DNA of 36,678 nucleotides from Holophagales bacterium UBA5704. Its GTDB lineage: Bacteria; Acidobacteriota; Thermoanaerobaculia; Multivoradales; UBA5704. Shown piece by piece: positions 22,644 to 30,694 of this stretch. Position 1 is the stretch's first letter, and each line of letters opens with the position of its first letter. The stretch is from the NCBI GenBank assembly GCA_002420005.1, contig DIHE01000130.1, positions 967 to 37,644 on the forward strand, in the 5' to 3' direction. The translations under genes were made by a program, and so were the position numbers. Below the pieces are notes generated by a model. The model had not been told where the DNA came from, did no database searches, and worked only from the letters and a program-made list of their open reading frames with translations.

Positions 22644-23585
22644 ATGTTCGGTCTTCTTGCGCGGCGCCCGAAGCCCTCGCCCCCGGTCGATGCCCCGGCC
22701 CGGGGCGGCCTGCGGCTTCCCGCCGACCTCCTGCGCAAGGTGCGGCGCATCGAGATCGCCACCAACCGGCTGGTCGACCAGGGGGTGGCCGGCGACTACC
22801 ACGCCGTCTTCAAGGGAATGGGCATGGAGTTCGCCGAGGTCCGCCCCTACCAGCCGGGCGACGACGTGCGCACGATCGACTGGAACGTCACCGCCCGCAT
22901 GGGGACCCCGTTCATCAAGAAGTTCGTCGAGGAGCGCGATCTCACGATCTTCCTGGTGATCGACGTCTCCGGCAGCCTGTCGTTCGGCTCGCGCGCCATT
23001 CTCAAGCGCGAGCTGGCCGCGGAGATCGCCGCCCTGCTCGCCTTCGCGGCGGTACGCAACCAGGACCGGGTGGGCGCCGCTCTGGTGAGCGACCGGATGG
23101 AGCTGTTCCTGCCGCCGCAGCGCCGCCGCACCCACGTGCTGCGCCTGGTCCGCGAGGTGCTGGACCGCCCGGCGCACGGCGGCACCGATCTGCAGCAGGG
23201 GCTCGACGCCGTGCTCTCCACCCTCAAGCGGCGGTCGGTCCTCTTCGTCATCTCGGACTTCCTCGGCTCCCCCTGCTCGCGTGCCTTGAAGGCCGCGGCG
23301 GCGCGCCACGACCTCATCCTGGTCGAGATCGTCGATCCGCGGGATCAGGAGATTCCGGCGGTCGGCCCGGTGGTGCTGCGCGACGCCGAGACCGGCCGCG
23401 TCGCCCTGGTGGACGGCAAGAAGGCAGCCCGCCGGCACGCCGAAGCGCGCGGCCGGGAGCGCGAAGAGCTCACCCGGCTGATCCGCCGCCTCGGTGTCGA
23501 CCGCCTGGAGCTGCGGACGGATCGTCCTTATCTGAAGACCATCCTCGGCTTTTTCGAGCAACGGCGCAGGAGGCTCGCACGATGA
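22644..23585 (+). CDS. DUF58 (VWA-like) protein partner of MoxR
   Basis: 313 residues from ATG 22644, 16 bp after moxR. The DUF58 signature is clear: FAEVRPYQPGDDVRTIDWNV followed by TARMGTPFIKKF. A VWA-like fold follows with LVIDVSGSLSF (MIDAS DxSxS) and VLFVISDFLGS. No membrane helix is predicted, so it is cytoplasmic or peripheral. DUF58 proteins nearly always follow moxR and are thought to be its immediate partners. Its stop overlaps the next start (ATGA). Confidence 0.9.
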   Translation: MFGLLARRPKPSPPVDAPARGGLRLPADLLRKVRRIEIATNRLVDQGVAGDYHAVFKGMGMEFAEVRPYQPGDDVRTIDWNVTARMGTPFIKKFVEERDLTIFLVIDVSGSLSFGSRAILKRELAAEIAALLAFAAVRNQDRVGAALVSDRMELFLPPQRRRTHVLRLVREVLDRPAHGGTDLQQGLDAVLSTLKRRSVLFVISDFLGSPCSRALKAAAARHDLILVEIVDPRDQEIPAVGPVVLRDAETGRVALVDGKKAARRHAEARGREREELTRLIRRLGVDRLELRTDRPYLKTILGFFEQRRRRLAR

Positions 23586-24607
23586 GCCGCCCTCACCCCC
23601 CGACCCCCTCTCCCATCTCCCTGCCAGCCCCCGCCGGGAGAGGGGGAGCCCTGTGGGCTCTCCTGGCCCTCCTCGCCCTCCCCGCCGCCGCCCAGCCGGC
23701 CCCGGAGCTGCACGTCGCGCTGCGCCCGCCCGGCACGCTCACGGTCGGCGACCGGGTGGAGGCCACGCTGACCTTGCGGATCGATCCGGCGGCGCTCGCC
23801 GGAGAGCCGCGCTTCCCGGTGTGGGGCACGACCTGGGGCGGCGCCGAGGTGCTGGAGAAGGCGGCGGCGGAGAAGGTCACCGAGAACGGCGCGACGGTCT
23901 GGCGGCAGCGCATCGTGATCGCCGGCTTCCGCACCGGCCGGATCGACTTGCCGCCGGTCGAGGTGGCGGTGCCGCTGCGCGACCGGACGGTGGCGGTGCG
24001 GACGCCCGCCGGTCTCGCGCTCACCCTGCGCTCGGTCCTCCCGGCCGGCGAGCAGGAACCGGCCCCGAAGCCCCCGGCGCCGCCGCGCCGGCTGCCGCTC
24101 GGCCAAGCGTTCTGGTGGACCCTGGGCGGCGCCGGTCTCCTCCTCGCGCTCCTCGGCTGGCTGCTGTGGCGGCGGCGCAGCGCCGCCGCGGCGACGAAGG
24201 AGGAGGCCGGCCCGCGGCTGCCGCCGTTCGACGAGCTGCTCGGCGAGCTCGACCGCATGGCCACCGAGCCGTCGACGCTGCGCCTGCACATCCGGCTCAG
24301 CCTGGCGCTGCGCGCCTACCTGGGCCGCGCGCTGGACTTCCCGGCGGCGGAGAGCACGACGAGCGAGATCCACCGCCAGCTCCTCGCCCACCGGATGCCG
24401 GGCGCGCTCGTCCGCCAGCTCGTCGAGCTGCTACGCGCCTGTGACCTCGTCAAGTTCGCGCGCCAGGACGCGGGGCCGGAGCGCGGCAAGGAGCGGCTCG
24501 GCGCGGCCCGGCAGGCGGCCCGGGAGGTCGAAAGCTGGGCGCGGCCGGTGGAGCCGGCGGACCTCGCCGAGAGCCCGGGAGCGGGCGGGGAGCGGAGGGC
24601 GGGATGA
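23582..24607 (+). CDS. Membrane-anchored protein of the Bat operon (DUF4381/BatD-C-like)
   Basis: 341 residues, start overlapping the DUF58 stop. The first 22 residues are Pro-rich and come from a palindromic repeat (see the repeat at 23591-23646). The hydrophobic signal WALLALLALPAAAQ follows, then a beta-rich extracytoplasmic domain (RVEATLTLRIDPAALAG, IVIAGFRTGRIDLPPVEV) resembling BatD-type Ig-like domains. A membrane helix at about 177-195 (FWWTLGGAGLLLALLGWLLW) leads to a cytoplasmic helical domain (LHIRLSLALRAYLGRALDF, VRQLVELLRACDLVKFA), typical of the small proteins between DUF58 and BatA. The function in the complex is unknown. Confidence 0.75.
   Translation: MSRPHPPTPSPISLPAPAGRGGALWALLALLALPAAAQPAPELHVALRPPGTLTVGDRVEATLTLRIDPAALAGEPRFPVWGTTWGGAEVLEKAAAEKVTENGATVWRQRIVIAGFRTGRIDLPPVEVAVPLRDRTVAVRTPAGLALTLRSVLPAGEQEPAPKPPAPPRRLPLGQAFWWTLGGAGLLLALLGWLLWRRRSAAAATKEEAGPRLPPFDELLGELDRMATEPSTLRLHIRLSLALRAYLGRALDFPAAESTTSEIHRQLLAHRMPGALVRQLVELLRACDLVKFARQDAGPERGKERLGAARQAAREVESWARPVEPADLAESPGAGGERRAG
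23591..23646. repeat. Palindromic intergenic-type repeat, copy 1, inside a coding start
   Basis: Starts CCTCACCCCCCGACCCCCTC (23591-23610), continues TCCC, and ends with GGGAGAGGGGG (23636-23646), which pairs with the CCCCCTCTCCC of the left arm. The left 24 bases match copy 2 (27523-27546) at 23 positions. It lies directly after the start codon of the gene at 23582. Confidence 0.7.
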
Positions 24608-25614
24608 CCCGCGGGGTCCCCCATCTCGCCGATCCGGCCTGGCTTCTCCTGCTGCTGGCCCTTCCCCTCCTCGCCTGGCTGCACCACCGCCGCGCCGCTC
24701 ACGGCGCCCTCACCTACAGCCGCCTGCCCGTCGGCCGGGGCGTCGGCCGTTCCTGGCGCCTGCACCTGCCGTTCTATGCCCGCCTGCTGGCGCTCGCCTG
24801 CCTGGTGCTCGCCCTCGCCCGGCCGCAGCTCGGCTATGCTCTGGAAGAGAGCCTCACCGAAGGGATCGACATCGAGATCATCCTCGACATCTCGGGGAGC
24901 ATGGGCGCCGAGGACTTCAAGCCGAAGAACCGCCTCACCGTGGCCAAGCAGGTCGTCCGCGATTTCGTCGCCGGCCGGCCCGGCGACCGCATCGGCCTGG
25001 TGGTCTTCTCCGGCGGCGCGATGACGCGCGCCCCCCTGACCACCGACCGGGCCATGCTCGACACCCTGGTCGACGAGATCCAGCTCAACGCCCTGCCCGA
25101 CGGCACGGCCATCGGCGTCGCGCTCGCCAATGCCGCCTCGCGCCTCAAGGACAGCCAGGCGAAGAGCAAGGTCGCCGTGCTGGTCACCGACGGCATCAAC
25201 AACGCCGGCGAGATCGATCCGCTCTCCGCGGCGGCGGTCTGCGAGGGACTGGGGATCAAGGTCTACACCGTGGGCGTCGGCGGCTCGAAAGGGCTGGTCA
25301 ACGTCCCCATGCCGACGCCGCCCAACCCGCTGACCGGCCGCTCCGAGATGCGCTACGTCCAGATGCTCTTGCCGGTCGATGAAACGCTGCTGCGCAGCAT
25401 CGCGCAACGCACCGGCGGCCGCTTCTTCCTGGCCACCGATCCGCAGAGCCTGCGCCAGATCTTCCGCGAGATCGACCGCCTGGAGAAGACGCCGCTGCAG
25501 ATCCGCCGCTACGTCCGCTACCAGGAGGTGTTCCCTCCCCTGGTGTGGAGCGCGCTCGGCCTGCTCCTGCTGCCCTTCGCCACCACCTTCCTGCGGGTCA
25601 CCGCCGAGCCGTAA
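24604..25614 (+). CDS. batA: BatA-like VWA membrane protein
   Basis: 336 residues, start overlapping the previous stop (ATGA). N-terminal helices at about 11-26 and 57-73 (BatA domain, ADPAWLLLLLALPLLAWLHHR, split over the first), then a VWA domain with complete MIDAS DISGS (95-99), the TD motif in VLVTDGINNAGEIDP, and PLTTDRAML. A C-terminal helix (FPPLVWSALGLLLLPFATTF) closes the protein. BatA/BatB present a periplasmic metal-binding VWA surface. The operon was named for aerotolerance in Bacteroides and is linked to envelope stress. Three bp separate it from batB. Confidence 0.9.
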   Translation: MTRGVPHLADPAWLLLLLALPLLAWLHHRRAAHGALTYSRLPVGRGVGRSWRLHLPFYARLLALACLVLALARPQLGYALEESLTEGIDIEIILDISGSMGAEDFKPKNRLTVAKQVVRDFVAGRPGDRIGLVVFSGGAMTRAPLTTDRAMLDTLVDEIQLNALPDGTAIGVALANAASRLKDSQAKSKVAVLVTDGINNAGEIDPLSAAAVCEGLGIKVYTVGVGGSKGLVNVPMPTPPNPLTGRSEMRYVQMLLPVDETLLRSIAQRTGGRFFLATDPQSLRQIFREIDRLEKTPLQIRRYVRYQEVFPPLVWSALGLLLLPFATTFLRVTAEP

Positions 25615-25617
25615 GCC

Positions 25618-26697
25618 ATGTTCTCGACGCTCTCCGCGACCCTCGCCTCCTGGTTCGCCGCGCCGCGCCTGGTTCTCCTCGCGGTCGCCGTCCCGCTCGC
25701 CGGGGCGCTCCTCGCGGCCTGGCTCTGGCGTCGGCGCCGGGAGGCGGACGCGGCCTGGGCTTCGCGCGGCCTGTGGAGCCGCCTGCTCCCCTCCTGGTCG
25801 CCCGGGCGCATCCGCCTCTCGATCGCCTGCCTGACCCTCTCCCTCCTCGGCGCCACCCTCGCCCTCGCCCGGCCGCAATGGGGCTCCGGCCAGGAGGAGG
25901 TGGAGCGCCGCGGCGTCGACGTGGTCTTCCTGATCGACTCCTCTCTCTCGATGGGGGCGGCGGACGTGGCGCCGTCCCGCCTCTACGTCGCCAAAGCCCT
26001 GCTGCGCCGGATGACCCGCGCCATGCCGGGCAACCGGGTGGCGCTGGTGCAGACCGAAGGGACCGGCGTGGTGCTCGCGCCGCTCACCCTGGACGCCGCA
26101 GTGGTCGACGTGCTGCTCGACACCATCGAGCCGGGCTCGCTTCCGACACCGGGCACCGAGCTCGCGCCCGGGCTCGACACCGCCCTGCGCCTGTTCCCCG
26201 ACGAGGGCAAGAAGCACCGCGTGCTGGTCGTGCTGTCCGACGGCGAGGATCACGGGGGCGGCCTGGAGCAGGAGACCGTGCGCCTGCGCGACGCGGGCAT
26301 CGTGGTGCACGCCTTCGGGATCGGCACGCCGGAGGGTGCGCAGGTGCCGGTCCCCGGGTCCGGCGGACGCTCGTTCAAGCGCGAGGCGGACGGCAGCCAG
26401 GTGATCACCCGGCTGCACGAGGAGGTGCTCGAAGCGATGGCGCGCGGCACCCGCGGCTCCTACACCCGGGTGACCAACGCCGCCGCCGATCCCGGCCCGG
26501 TCCTCCGCAAGATCGACCAGATGGAGAAAAAGACGCTGGAGAGCCAGGTGGCGAGCCAGCGCGCCGAGCGCTTCCAGTGGCCGCTGGGCCTCGCCGTGGC
26601 GGCGCTGCTGCTGCACCTCGGCGTGGGACCGTTCGCCGCGGGCGATGCGGCGGAGGCCGTACGGCCGCGCGAGGAAGGAGGGCGCCGTGCCGCCTAA
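25618..26697 (+). CDS. batB: BatB-like VWA membrane protein
   Basis: 359 residues. N-terminal helices at about 17-36 (LVLLAVAVPLAGALLAAWLW) and 66-83, then a VWA domain with MIDAS DSSLS (107-111), SDGEDHGG and VHAFGIGTPEGAQVPV. The C-terminal helix (WPLGLAVAALLLHLGVGPF) fits BatB, which usually pairs with BatA. The final 11 nt overlap batC, suggesting coupled translation. The end of the chain after the helix is acidic or basic and variable. Confidence 0.9.
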   Translation: MFSTLSATLASWFAAPRLVLLAVAVPLAGALLAAWLWRRRREADAAWASRGLWSRLLPSWSPGRIRLSIACLTLSLLGATLALARPQWGSGQEEVERRGVDVVFLIDSSLSMGAADVAPSRLYVAKALLRRMTRAMPGNRVALVQTEGTGVVLAPLTLDAAVVDVLLDTIEPGSLPTPGTELAPGLDTALRLFPDEGKKHRVLVVLSDGEDHGGGLEQETVRLRDAGIVVHAFGIGTPEGAQVPVPGSGGRSFKREADGSQVITRLHEEVLEAMARGTRGSYTRVTNAAADPGPVLRKIDQMEKKTLESQVASQRAERFQWPLGLAVAALLLHLGVGPFAAGDAAEAVRPREEGGRRAA

Positions 26698-27520
26698 GGT
26701 GCTCCCCGTCCTGCTCCTCGCTGCGCTCCCCTCGCTGGGCGACCTGCCCTGGGCGTCTGCGCTCCCCGACTGGGCGGAACGCTGGCTGTGGAACCCGCGC
26801 GAGCGCACCGGCCGGGCGATCGAGGCCTGGGAGGCCAAAGACCCCGCCAAGGCCGCGGCAGCGGCCGCCACGGCGCTGCGCCTCGCGCCGGACGATCCGC
26901 GGGTGCAGTTCAACGCCGGCACCACCGAGCTGGGCGCCCGCCATGCCGGGAAATCCGCCAAGCTGCTCGAACAGGCGGTGCGCTTCGCGCCGCCCGACCT
27001 GGCGCCCGCCGCCTGGTACAACCTGGGCAACGCCCGCCTCGCCGCCGGCGATGCGGCCGGCGCGGTGGAGGCCTTCAAGCAGTCGCTGCGCCGCGCCCCC
27101 GGCGATGCCGACGCCAAGCACAATCTCGAGATCGCCCTGCGCGAGCGCGAGCGCGAGCAGATGCGGATGAAACAGCCGCAGGAGGGCTCGCGCGGCGACC
27201 GGCAGGACCCGAAGAACGACTCGAACCAGTCCGGCGGCGGTGACCCGAGCCAGCCACAGGACCAACGGACATCGGACGCCAACGATCCGGGGCGCGATCG
27301 GCAGAAAGGGCAACCGGCCCCACCGCAGCAGGCCGGTCCCCGTCCGGCGCAACCGGGGCAGGGCCAACAGCCGCTGCCACAGTTCCGCAACCAGAAGGAC
27401 ATGAACGCCCAGGAGGCCGCCGCCCTCCTCCAGGCGGTCGAGAACCTGGAACGGCAACAGCGCCGCAAACAGGCCGCCCAGCGGGCCGCCCAGCGCGGCG
27501 CCCAGGAGAAGGACTGGTGA
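26687..27520 (+). CDS. batC: BatC-like TPR protein
   Basis: 277 residues from GTG 26687, with GGAAGGAGGGC five bases upstream; it overlaps batB by 11 nt. A short hydrophobic N-terminus (VLPVLLLAALPSL) may be a signal or anchor. Residues of about 38-150 form TPR repeats (FNAGTTELGARHAGKSAKLL, WYNLGNARLAAGDAAGAVEA). Residues of about 163-235 are a Gln/Pro/Asp-rich low-complexity linker, and the last 40 residues are a charged helix (LLQAVENLERQQRRKQAAQR). BatC proteins link the VWA pair to BatD. The low-complexity linker is long but usual for the family. Confidence 0.85.
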   Translation: MPPKVLPVLLLAALPSLGDLPWASALPDWAERWLWNPRERTGRAIEAWEAKDPAKAAAAAATALRLAPDDPRVQFNAGTTELGARHAGKSAKLLEQAVRFAPPDLAPAAWYNLGNARLAAGDAAGAVEAFKQSLRRAPGDADAKHNLEIALREREREQMRMKQPQEGSRGDRQDPKNDSNQSGGGDPSQPQDQRTSDANDPGRDRQKGQPAPPQQAGPRPAQPGQGQQPLPQFRNQKDMNAQEAAALLQAVENLERQQRRKQAAQRAAQRGAQEKDW

Positions 27521-29343
27521 GGCCTCACCCCCCGTCCCCCTCTCCCGGTCGGGGGGAGAGCGGCGGGAGAGGGGGCCAGGGGGTGAGGTCCGCCTGGCTG
27601 CTGGCCCTCCTCCTCGCCGCCGCGCTGCCGGCGGCGGCGCGCGAGATCCGGGTCGAAGCCAGCCTGGAGCCGCCGGTCATCGGGCTGGAGGAGACCGCCA
27701 CGCTCACCCTGGTGGCGCGCACCGACAGCCTCGACGCCAACCCTCACTTCAGGCCCGACTTCGAGCTCGAAAACCTGCAGATCGTCGCCGGGCCTTTCCG
27801 CTCCGAAGACGTCAGCTACGTCAACGGAGCGATCTCCCGCTCCTTCCGCATCGCCTTCCGGGTGCGACCGCTCGCCGTCGGCAAGGCGCGTGCCCATTCG
27901 ATCGCCTTGCTGCTACCGCCGGGCCAGAGGGTGGAGCTGGAAGACCGCACGATCACCGTGCAGGCCGAGCCGACCCGGCCGACCCGGCGGCCGATGCGGG
28001 ACCCGCGTTTCGAAGACCCCATCGAGAGGCTGATGCGCAGCCCGTTCGACCGCGAGATGGCGCGCCGCCCACCGCGCGATCCAGCCGTCCATCTGCGCGC
28101 CGAGCTGACGCCGACCAACCCCTGGGCGGGCCAGCAGGTCCTCTATACGCTGTACCTGTACACCCGCGACGACATCTCGGCGATCATGCCGCGCCAGCTG
28201 CCCACCTTCCGCGGGTTCTGGACCAAGGACATTCCGCTGCCGCCCAGCGCCCGCCCGGAGATGGTGGACCTCGACGGCGTGCGCCATGCCCGGGTCGTCC
28301 TGTTCCAGAAGGCCCTCTTTCCGCTGCGGGCGGGCCGCTACACCATCGAGCCGGCGAAGATCGAGCTGGTCGCCCGGGTGATCGAGCCACGCGTCTTCGG
28401 GCCTTCCTACGTCCATTCCGAGACGGCCCGCCTCTCCACCGCGCCGCAGGTCCTCGACGTGCGCCCGCTGCCGGCATCGGCTCCACCGGGGTTCGCGGGA
28501 GCGGTCGGCCGGCTCGGCCTGACCGCCAGGCTCGACCGGGCGGAGCTCCGGCTCGGCGAAGCGGCCACGCTGACCGTGAAGCTCTCCGGCCCCGGAAACC
28601 TGCAAGGCGTGGCCGAGCCGAAGATCACCTTGCCGGCCGGGCTCACCCTGCTGCCACCGCAGCAGCAGGCCGAGGACAGCCTGCGCGGCACCACCGTGAC
28701 CGGTGAGCGCACCTGGACCTATGCGGTGGTTCCCGACCGCCCGGGAAGCTACACCGTGCACGTCCCCGAGATCCCCTACTTCGACCCGGCGGGCGGAGCC
28801 TACAGGATCGCCGCGGCGCCACAGCTGCCGCTGCACGCCCTGCCCCGCCTGCCACCGGCCGGCCCCCCGGCGGCGCCACGCCACACCGCGGCCCTCGCGG
28901 GCGGCAACGGGGCCTTCGCCCTCGGATCGCGGCTGGCGCTCTGGCTGGGGCTCCCCGGAGGCATCGCCCTGTTGCTCCTCCTGGCCCGCCGCCGCCGGGG
29001 GACGGCGCAGCCGGGTGGCCTCCCGGCCGAGGCCTGCGAGACCCTGGAGAGGTGCCTGGGCGAAGCGCGCGGCGAAACCCGGCCTCGCCAGGCGGCGGCA
29101 CGCCTCGAAGAGGCGTGGCGCGAGCTGCTCGCCTTACAGTGGGAGATCCCGTCCGGCACCCCGCCCTTGCGCTGGGGCGAAGCGGTGGCGGCCCGCGGCG
29201 GCGATCCGGCCGTCGCCGACGAGCTGCAGCGCCTCGCCGAGGAGCTCACCTACCTGCGCCACGCCCCGCAGCTCTCGGAGACCGCCAGCTTGATCGGCGA
29301 GGCGCTCGACCGCTCCCACCGGCTGCTGCGCCGGTTGCGCTGA
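27517..29343 (+). CDS. batD: BatD-like protein
   Basis: 608 residues; GTG 27517 overlaps the batC stop (GTGA). The first 24 residues derive from a palindromic repeat; the signal peptide core is AWLLALLLAAALPAAA. The exported part has BatD features: ETATLTLVARTDSLDANPHF, LENLQIVAGPFRSEDVSYVN, PFDREMARRPPRDPAVHLRA, and Ig-like repeats (TLTVKLSGPGNLQGVAEPKI). A membrane helix near 470-490 (LALWLGLPGGIALLLLLARR) is followed by a cytoplasmic helical tail. BatD is the large exported partner of the BatABC proteins. This is the last gene of the operon; the next gene has its own candidate promoter. Confidence 0.9.
   Translation: MRPHPPSPSPGRGESGGRGGQGVRSAWLLALLLAAALPAAAREIRVEASLEPPVIGLEETATLTLVARTDSLDANPHFRPDFELENLQIVAGPFRSEDVSYVNGAISRSFRIAFRVRPLAVGKARAHSIALLLPPGQRVELEDRTITVQAEPTRPTRRPMRDPRFEDPIERLMRSPFDREMARRPPRDPAVHLRAELTPTNPWAGQQVLYTLYLYTRDDISAIMPRQLPTFRGFWTKDIPLPPSARPEMVDLDGVRHARVVLFQKALFPLRAGRYTIEPAKIELVARVIEPRVFGPSYVHSETARLSTAPQVLDVRPLPASAPPGFAGAVGRLGLTARLDRAELRLGEAATLTVKLSGPGNLQGVAEPKITLPAGLTLLPPQQQAEDSLRGTTVTGERTWTYAVVPDRPGSYTVHVPEIPYFDPAGGAYRIAAAPQLPLHALPRLPPAGPPAAPRHTAALAGGNGAFALGSRLALWLGLPGGIALLLLLARRRRGTAQPGGLPAEACETLERCLGEARGETRPRQAAARLEEAWRELLALQWEIPSGTPPLRWGEAVAARGGDPAVADELQRLAEELTYLRHAPQLSETASLIGEALDRSHRLLRRLR
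27523..27588. repeat. Palindromic intergenic-type repeat, copy 2, inside the batD start
   Basis: Begins CCTCACCCCCCGTCCCCCTC (27523-27542) and ends GGGGGTGAGG (27579-27588), so its outer ends are inverted repeats, with inner arms CCCCCTCTCCC and GGGAGAGGGGG (27565-27575). It has no in-frame stop and codes PHPPSPSPGRGESGGRGGQG, the N-region of the batD signal peptide. Confidence 0.75.
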
Positions 29344-29384
29344 GCCGCCGAGCCTCTCCCTGCTTTCCGCGTTCCGGGAATCTC

Positions 29385-29393
29385 TGCTATCGT
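29385..29393 (+). promoter_or_regulatory. Candidate extended -10 for the diguanylate cyclase gene
   Basis: TGCTATCGT (TGn plus TATCGT, four of six) lies so that transcription would start near 29400, just ahead of AGGAGG (29416-29421) and GTG 29431. The same TGC-TA style occurs at 9351 and 30597. Confidence 0.3.
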
Positions 29394-29430
29394 CCGCAGG
29401 GTGAAACCGGAATCGAGGAGGGAGCTCCCG

Positions 29431-30579
29431 GTGAGCATCGAGTGCCACAGCCTGGACCATGTCCAGCTCGTCCGCTTTCTGGAGAGGCGGCGTGCCCGGA
29501 CGACGTTTCCGCTGGAGCTCAGCCTGGCCGAGAACCTGACCGAGGTCCTGCGCCGCGCCAATGGCTTCGTCCCGTCCGCCGCCGGCTCGATCCTGCTCGA
29601 CGATCCCCAGGCCAAGCAGGACGACCGGCGCCGCAACCTGCTCACCTTCATCGCCGTCTTCGGCGACAAATCGGAAGGCCTGGTCGGCCGCACCATCCCC
29701 GGAGATCAGGGGATCGCCGGGCGGGTCTACATGACCGGCGAGACCTACGTCACCTCGAATGCACCCGGCGACCGCTTCTTCTACCGCCAGATGGACGAAG
29801 AGACGCGCTACCAGACCCAGGCCCTGATCGCGGTGCCCATCCGCATCGAGCACGAGGTCTGCGGCGTCCTCGAGCTGATCAACCGCCTCGACGCGAGCAA
29901 CTACAGCCAACAGGACCGCACCCTGCTGGAAGTCTTCGCCGGCTACATCTCGATCTCGATCCAGAACGTTCTCGACGGCCGCCAGGCCCAGGAAATCGCC
30001 AAGCGCGACAACCTGACCGGGCTCTACAACGACCGCTTCCTGCACATCGCCCTGTCCGACACCATCCGGCGCTGCCAGGCGGAAGACCAGGACCTCGCCC
30101 TGGTCTTCATGGACCTCGACTACTTCAAGCGGGTCAACGACTCCCACGGCCATCTGGCGGGCAGCCAGGTGCTGCGCGAGGTGGGCCATCTGTTGCGCGG
30201 CGTGGTCGCGAAGTGCAACGGCATTCCGGCCCGTTACGGCGGCGACGAGTTCGTCCTCCTGTTCCCGGATTGCGACCTCGACCAGGCGATCGACCTCGCC
30301 GAAGAGATCCGCGAGCTGGTGATCAGCACCGTCTTCTGCGACCAACCCGGCGAGATCCAGCCCGAGCCGCTGTCGCTGCGCGGCCTCACCTGCTCGATCG
30401 GCGTCGCCACCATGAAGAGGCACCTCACCGACGACCTCCAGCTCGAAGAAAAGAAGAGCGCGCTCCTGCGCCTCGCCGACACCGCGATGTACGTGGCCAA
30501 GGAAACCGGCCGCAACCGCACCGCCATCGCCGGCCAGCCGATCCGCCGGCGCATCCCCGACCCCGACGCGCAACGTTGA
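29431..30579 (+). CDS. GAF-GGDEF diguanylate cyclase
   Basis: 382 residues from GTG 29431, which has AGGAGG nine bases upstream; GTG 29401 is the alternative (ten residues longer). Residues of about 20-185 are a GAF sensor domain (DQGIAGRVYMTGETYVTSNA, TQALIAVPIRIEHEVCGVLE). The GGDEF domain has RDNLTGLYNDRF, MDLDYFKRVNDSHGHLAG, active GGDEF at 270-274 and the end motif ADTAMYVAKETGRNR. The site preceding the motif reads KCNGIPARYGGDEF, so the inhibitory RxxD I-site is lost (K..G). It should make cyclic di-GMP in response to a GAF ligand, and without I-site feedback. No transmembrane segment, hence cytoplasmic. The target process is unknown. Confidence 0.9.
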   Translation: MSIECHSLDHVQLVRFLERRRARTTFPLELSLAENLTEVLRRANGFVPSAAGSILLDDPQAKQDDRRRNLLTFIAVFGDKSEGLVGRTIPGDQGIAGRVYMTGETYVTSNAPGDRFFYRQMDEETRYQTQALIAVPIRIEHEVCGVLELINRLDASNYSQQDRTLLEVFAGYISISIQNVLDGRQAQEIAKRDNLTGLYNDRFLHIALSDTIRRCQAEDQDLALVFMDLDYFKRVNDSHGHLAGSQVLREVGHLLRGVVAKCNGIPARYGGDEFVLLFPDCDLDQAIDLAEEIRELVISTVFCDQPGEIQPEPLSLRGLTCSIGVATMKRHLTDDLQLEEKKSALLRLADTAMYVAKETGRNRTAIAGQPIRRRIPDPDAQR

Positions 30580-30605
30580 CCCCCCGCGACAGCGGGTGCT
30601 ACGAT
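30576..30605 (+). promoter_or_regulatory. Sigma-70-type promoter for the saccharopine dehydrogenase-like gene
   Basis: TTGACC (30576-30581), 18-base spacer, and TGC plus TACGAT (30597-30605) form a good -35/extended -10 pair; the -35 overlaps the stop of the upstream gene. The spacer holds a small hairpin CCCGC/GCGGG (30583-30587 and 30592-30596). Start near 30612, giving a leader of about 83 nt. Confidence 0.5.
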
Positions 30606-30694
30606 GCCTCCCGCTCCGGGGGACGCACCTCCGCTCTTCACCCCCACAGAAAAACTGACGGGCCGGGATCTCTCCCTCGCCCAAGGTGTGCGAC

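Noticed and set aside
21422..22765. Long minus-strand extension of ksgA opposite moxR
   Set aside because: The KsgA N-terminal motif KKSLGQNHL follows ATG 21421 directly; the upstream part is antisense to a clear moxR.
24316..27897. A 1193-codon minus-strand frame opposite the Bat genes
   Set aside because: No recognisable domain; the plus strand holds overlapping BatA, BatB, BatC and BatD genes with intact motifs.
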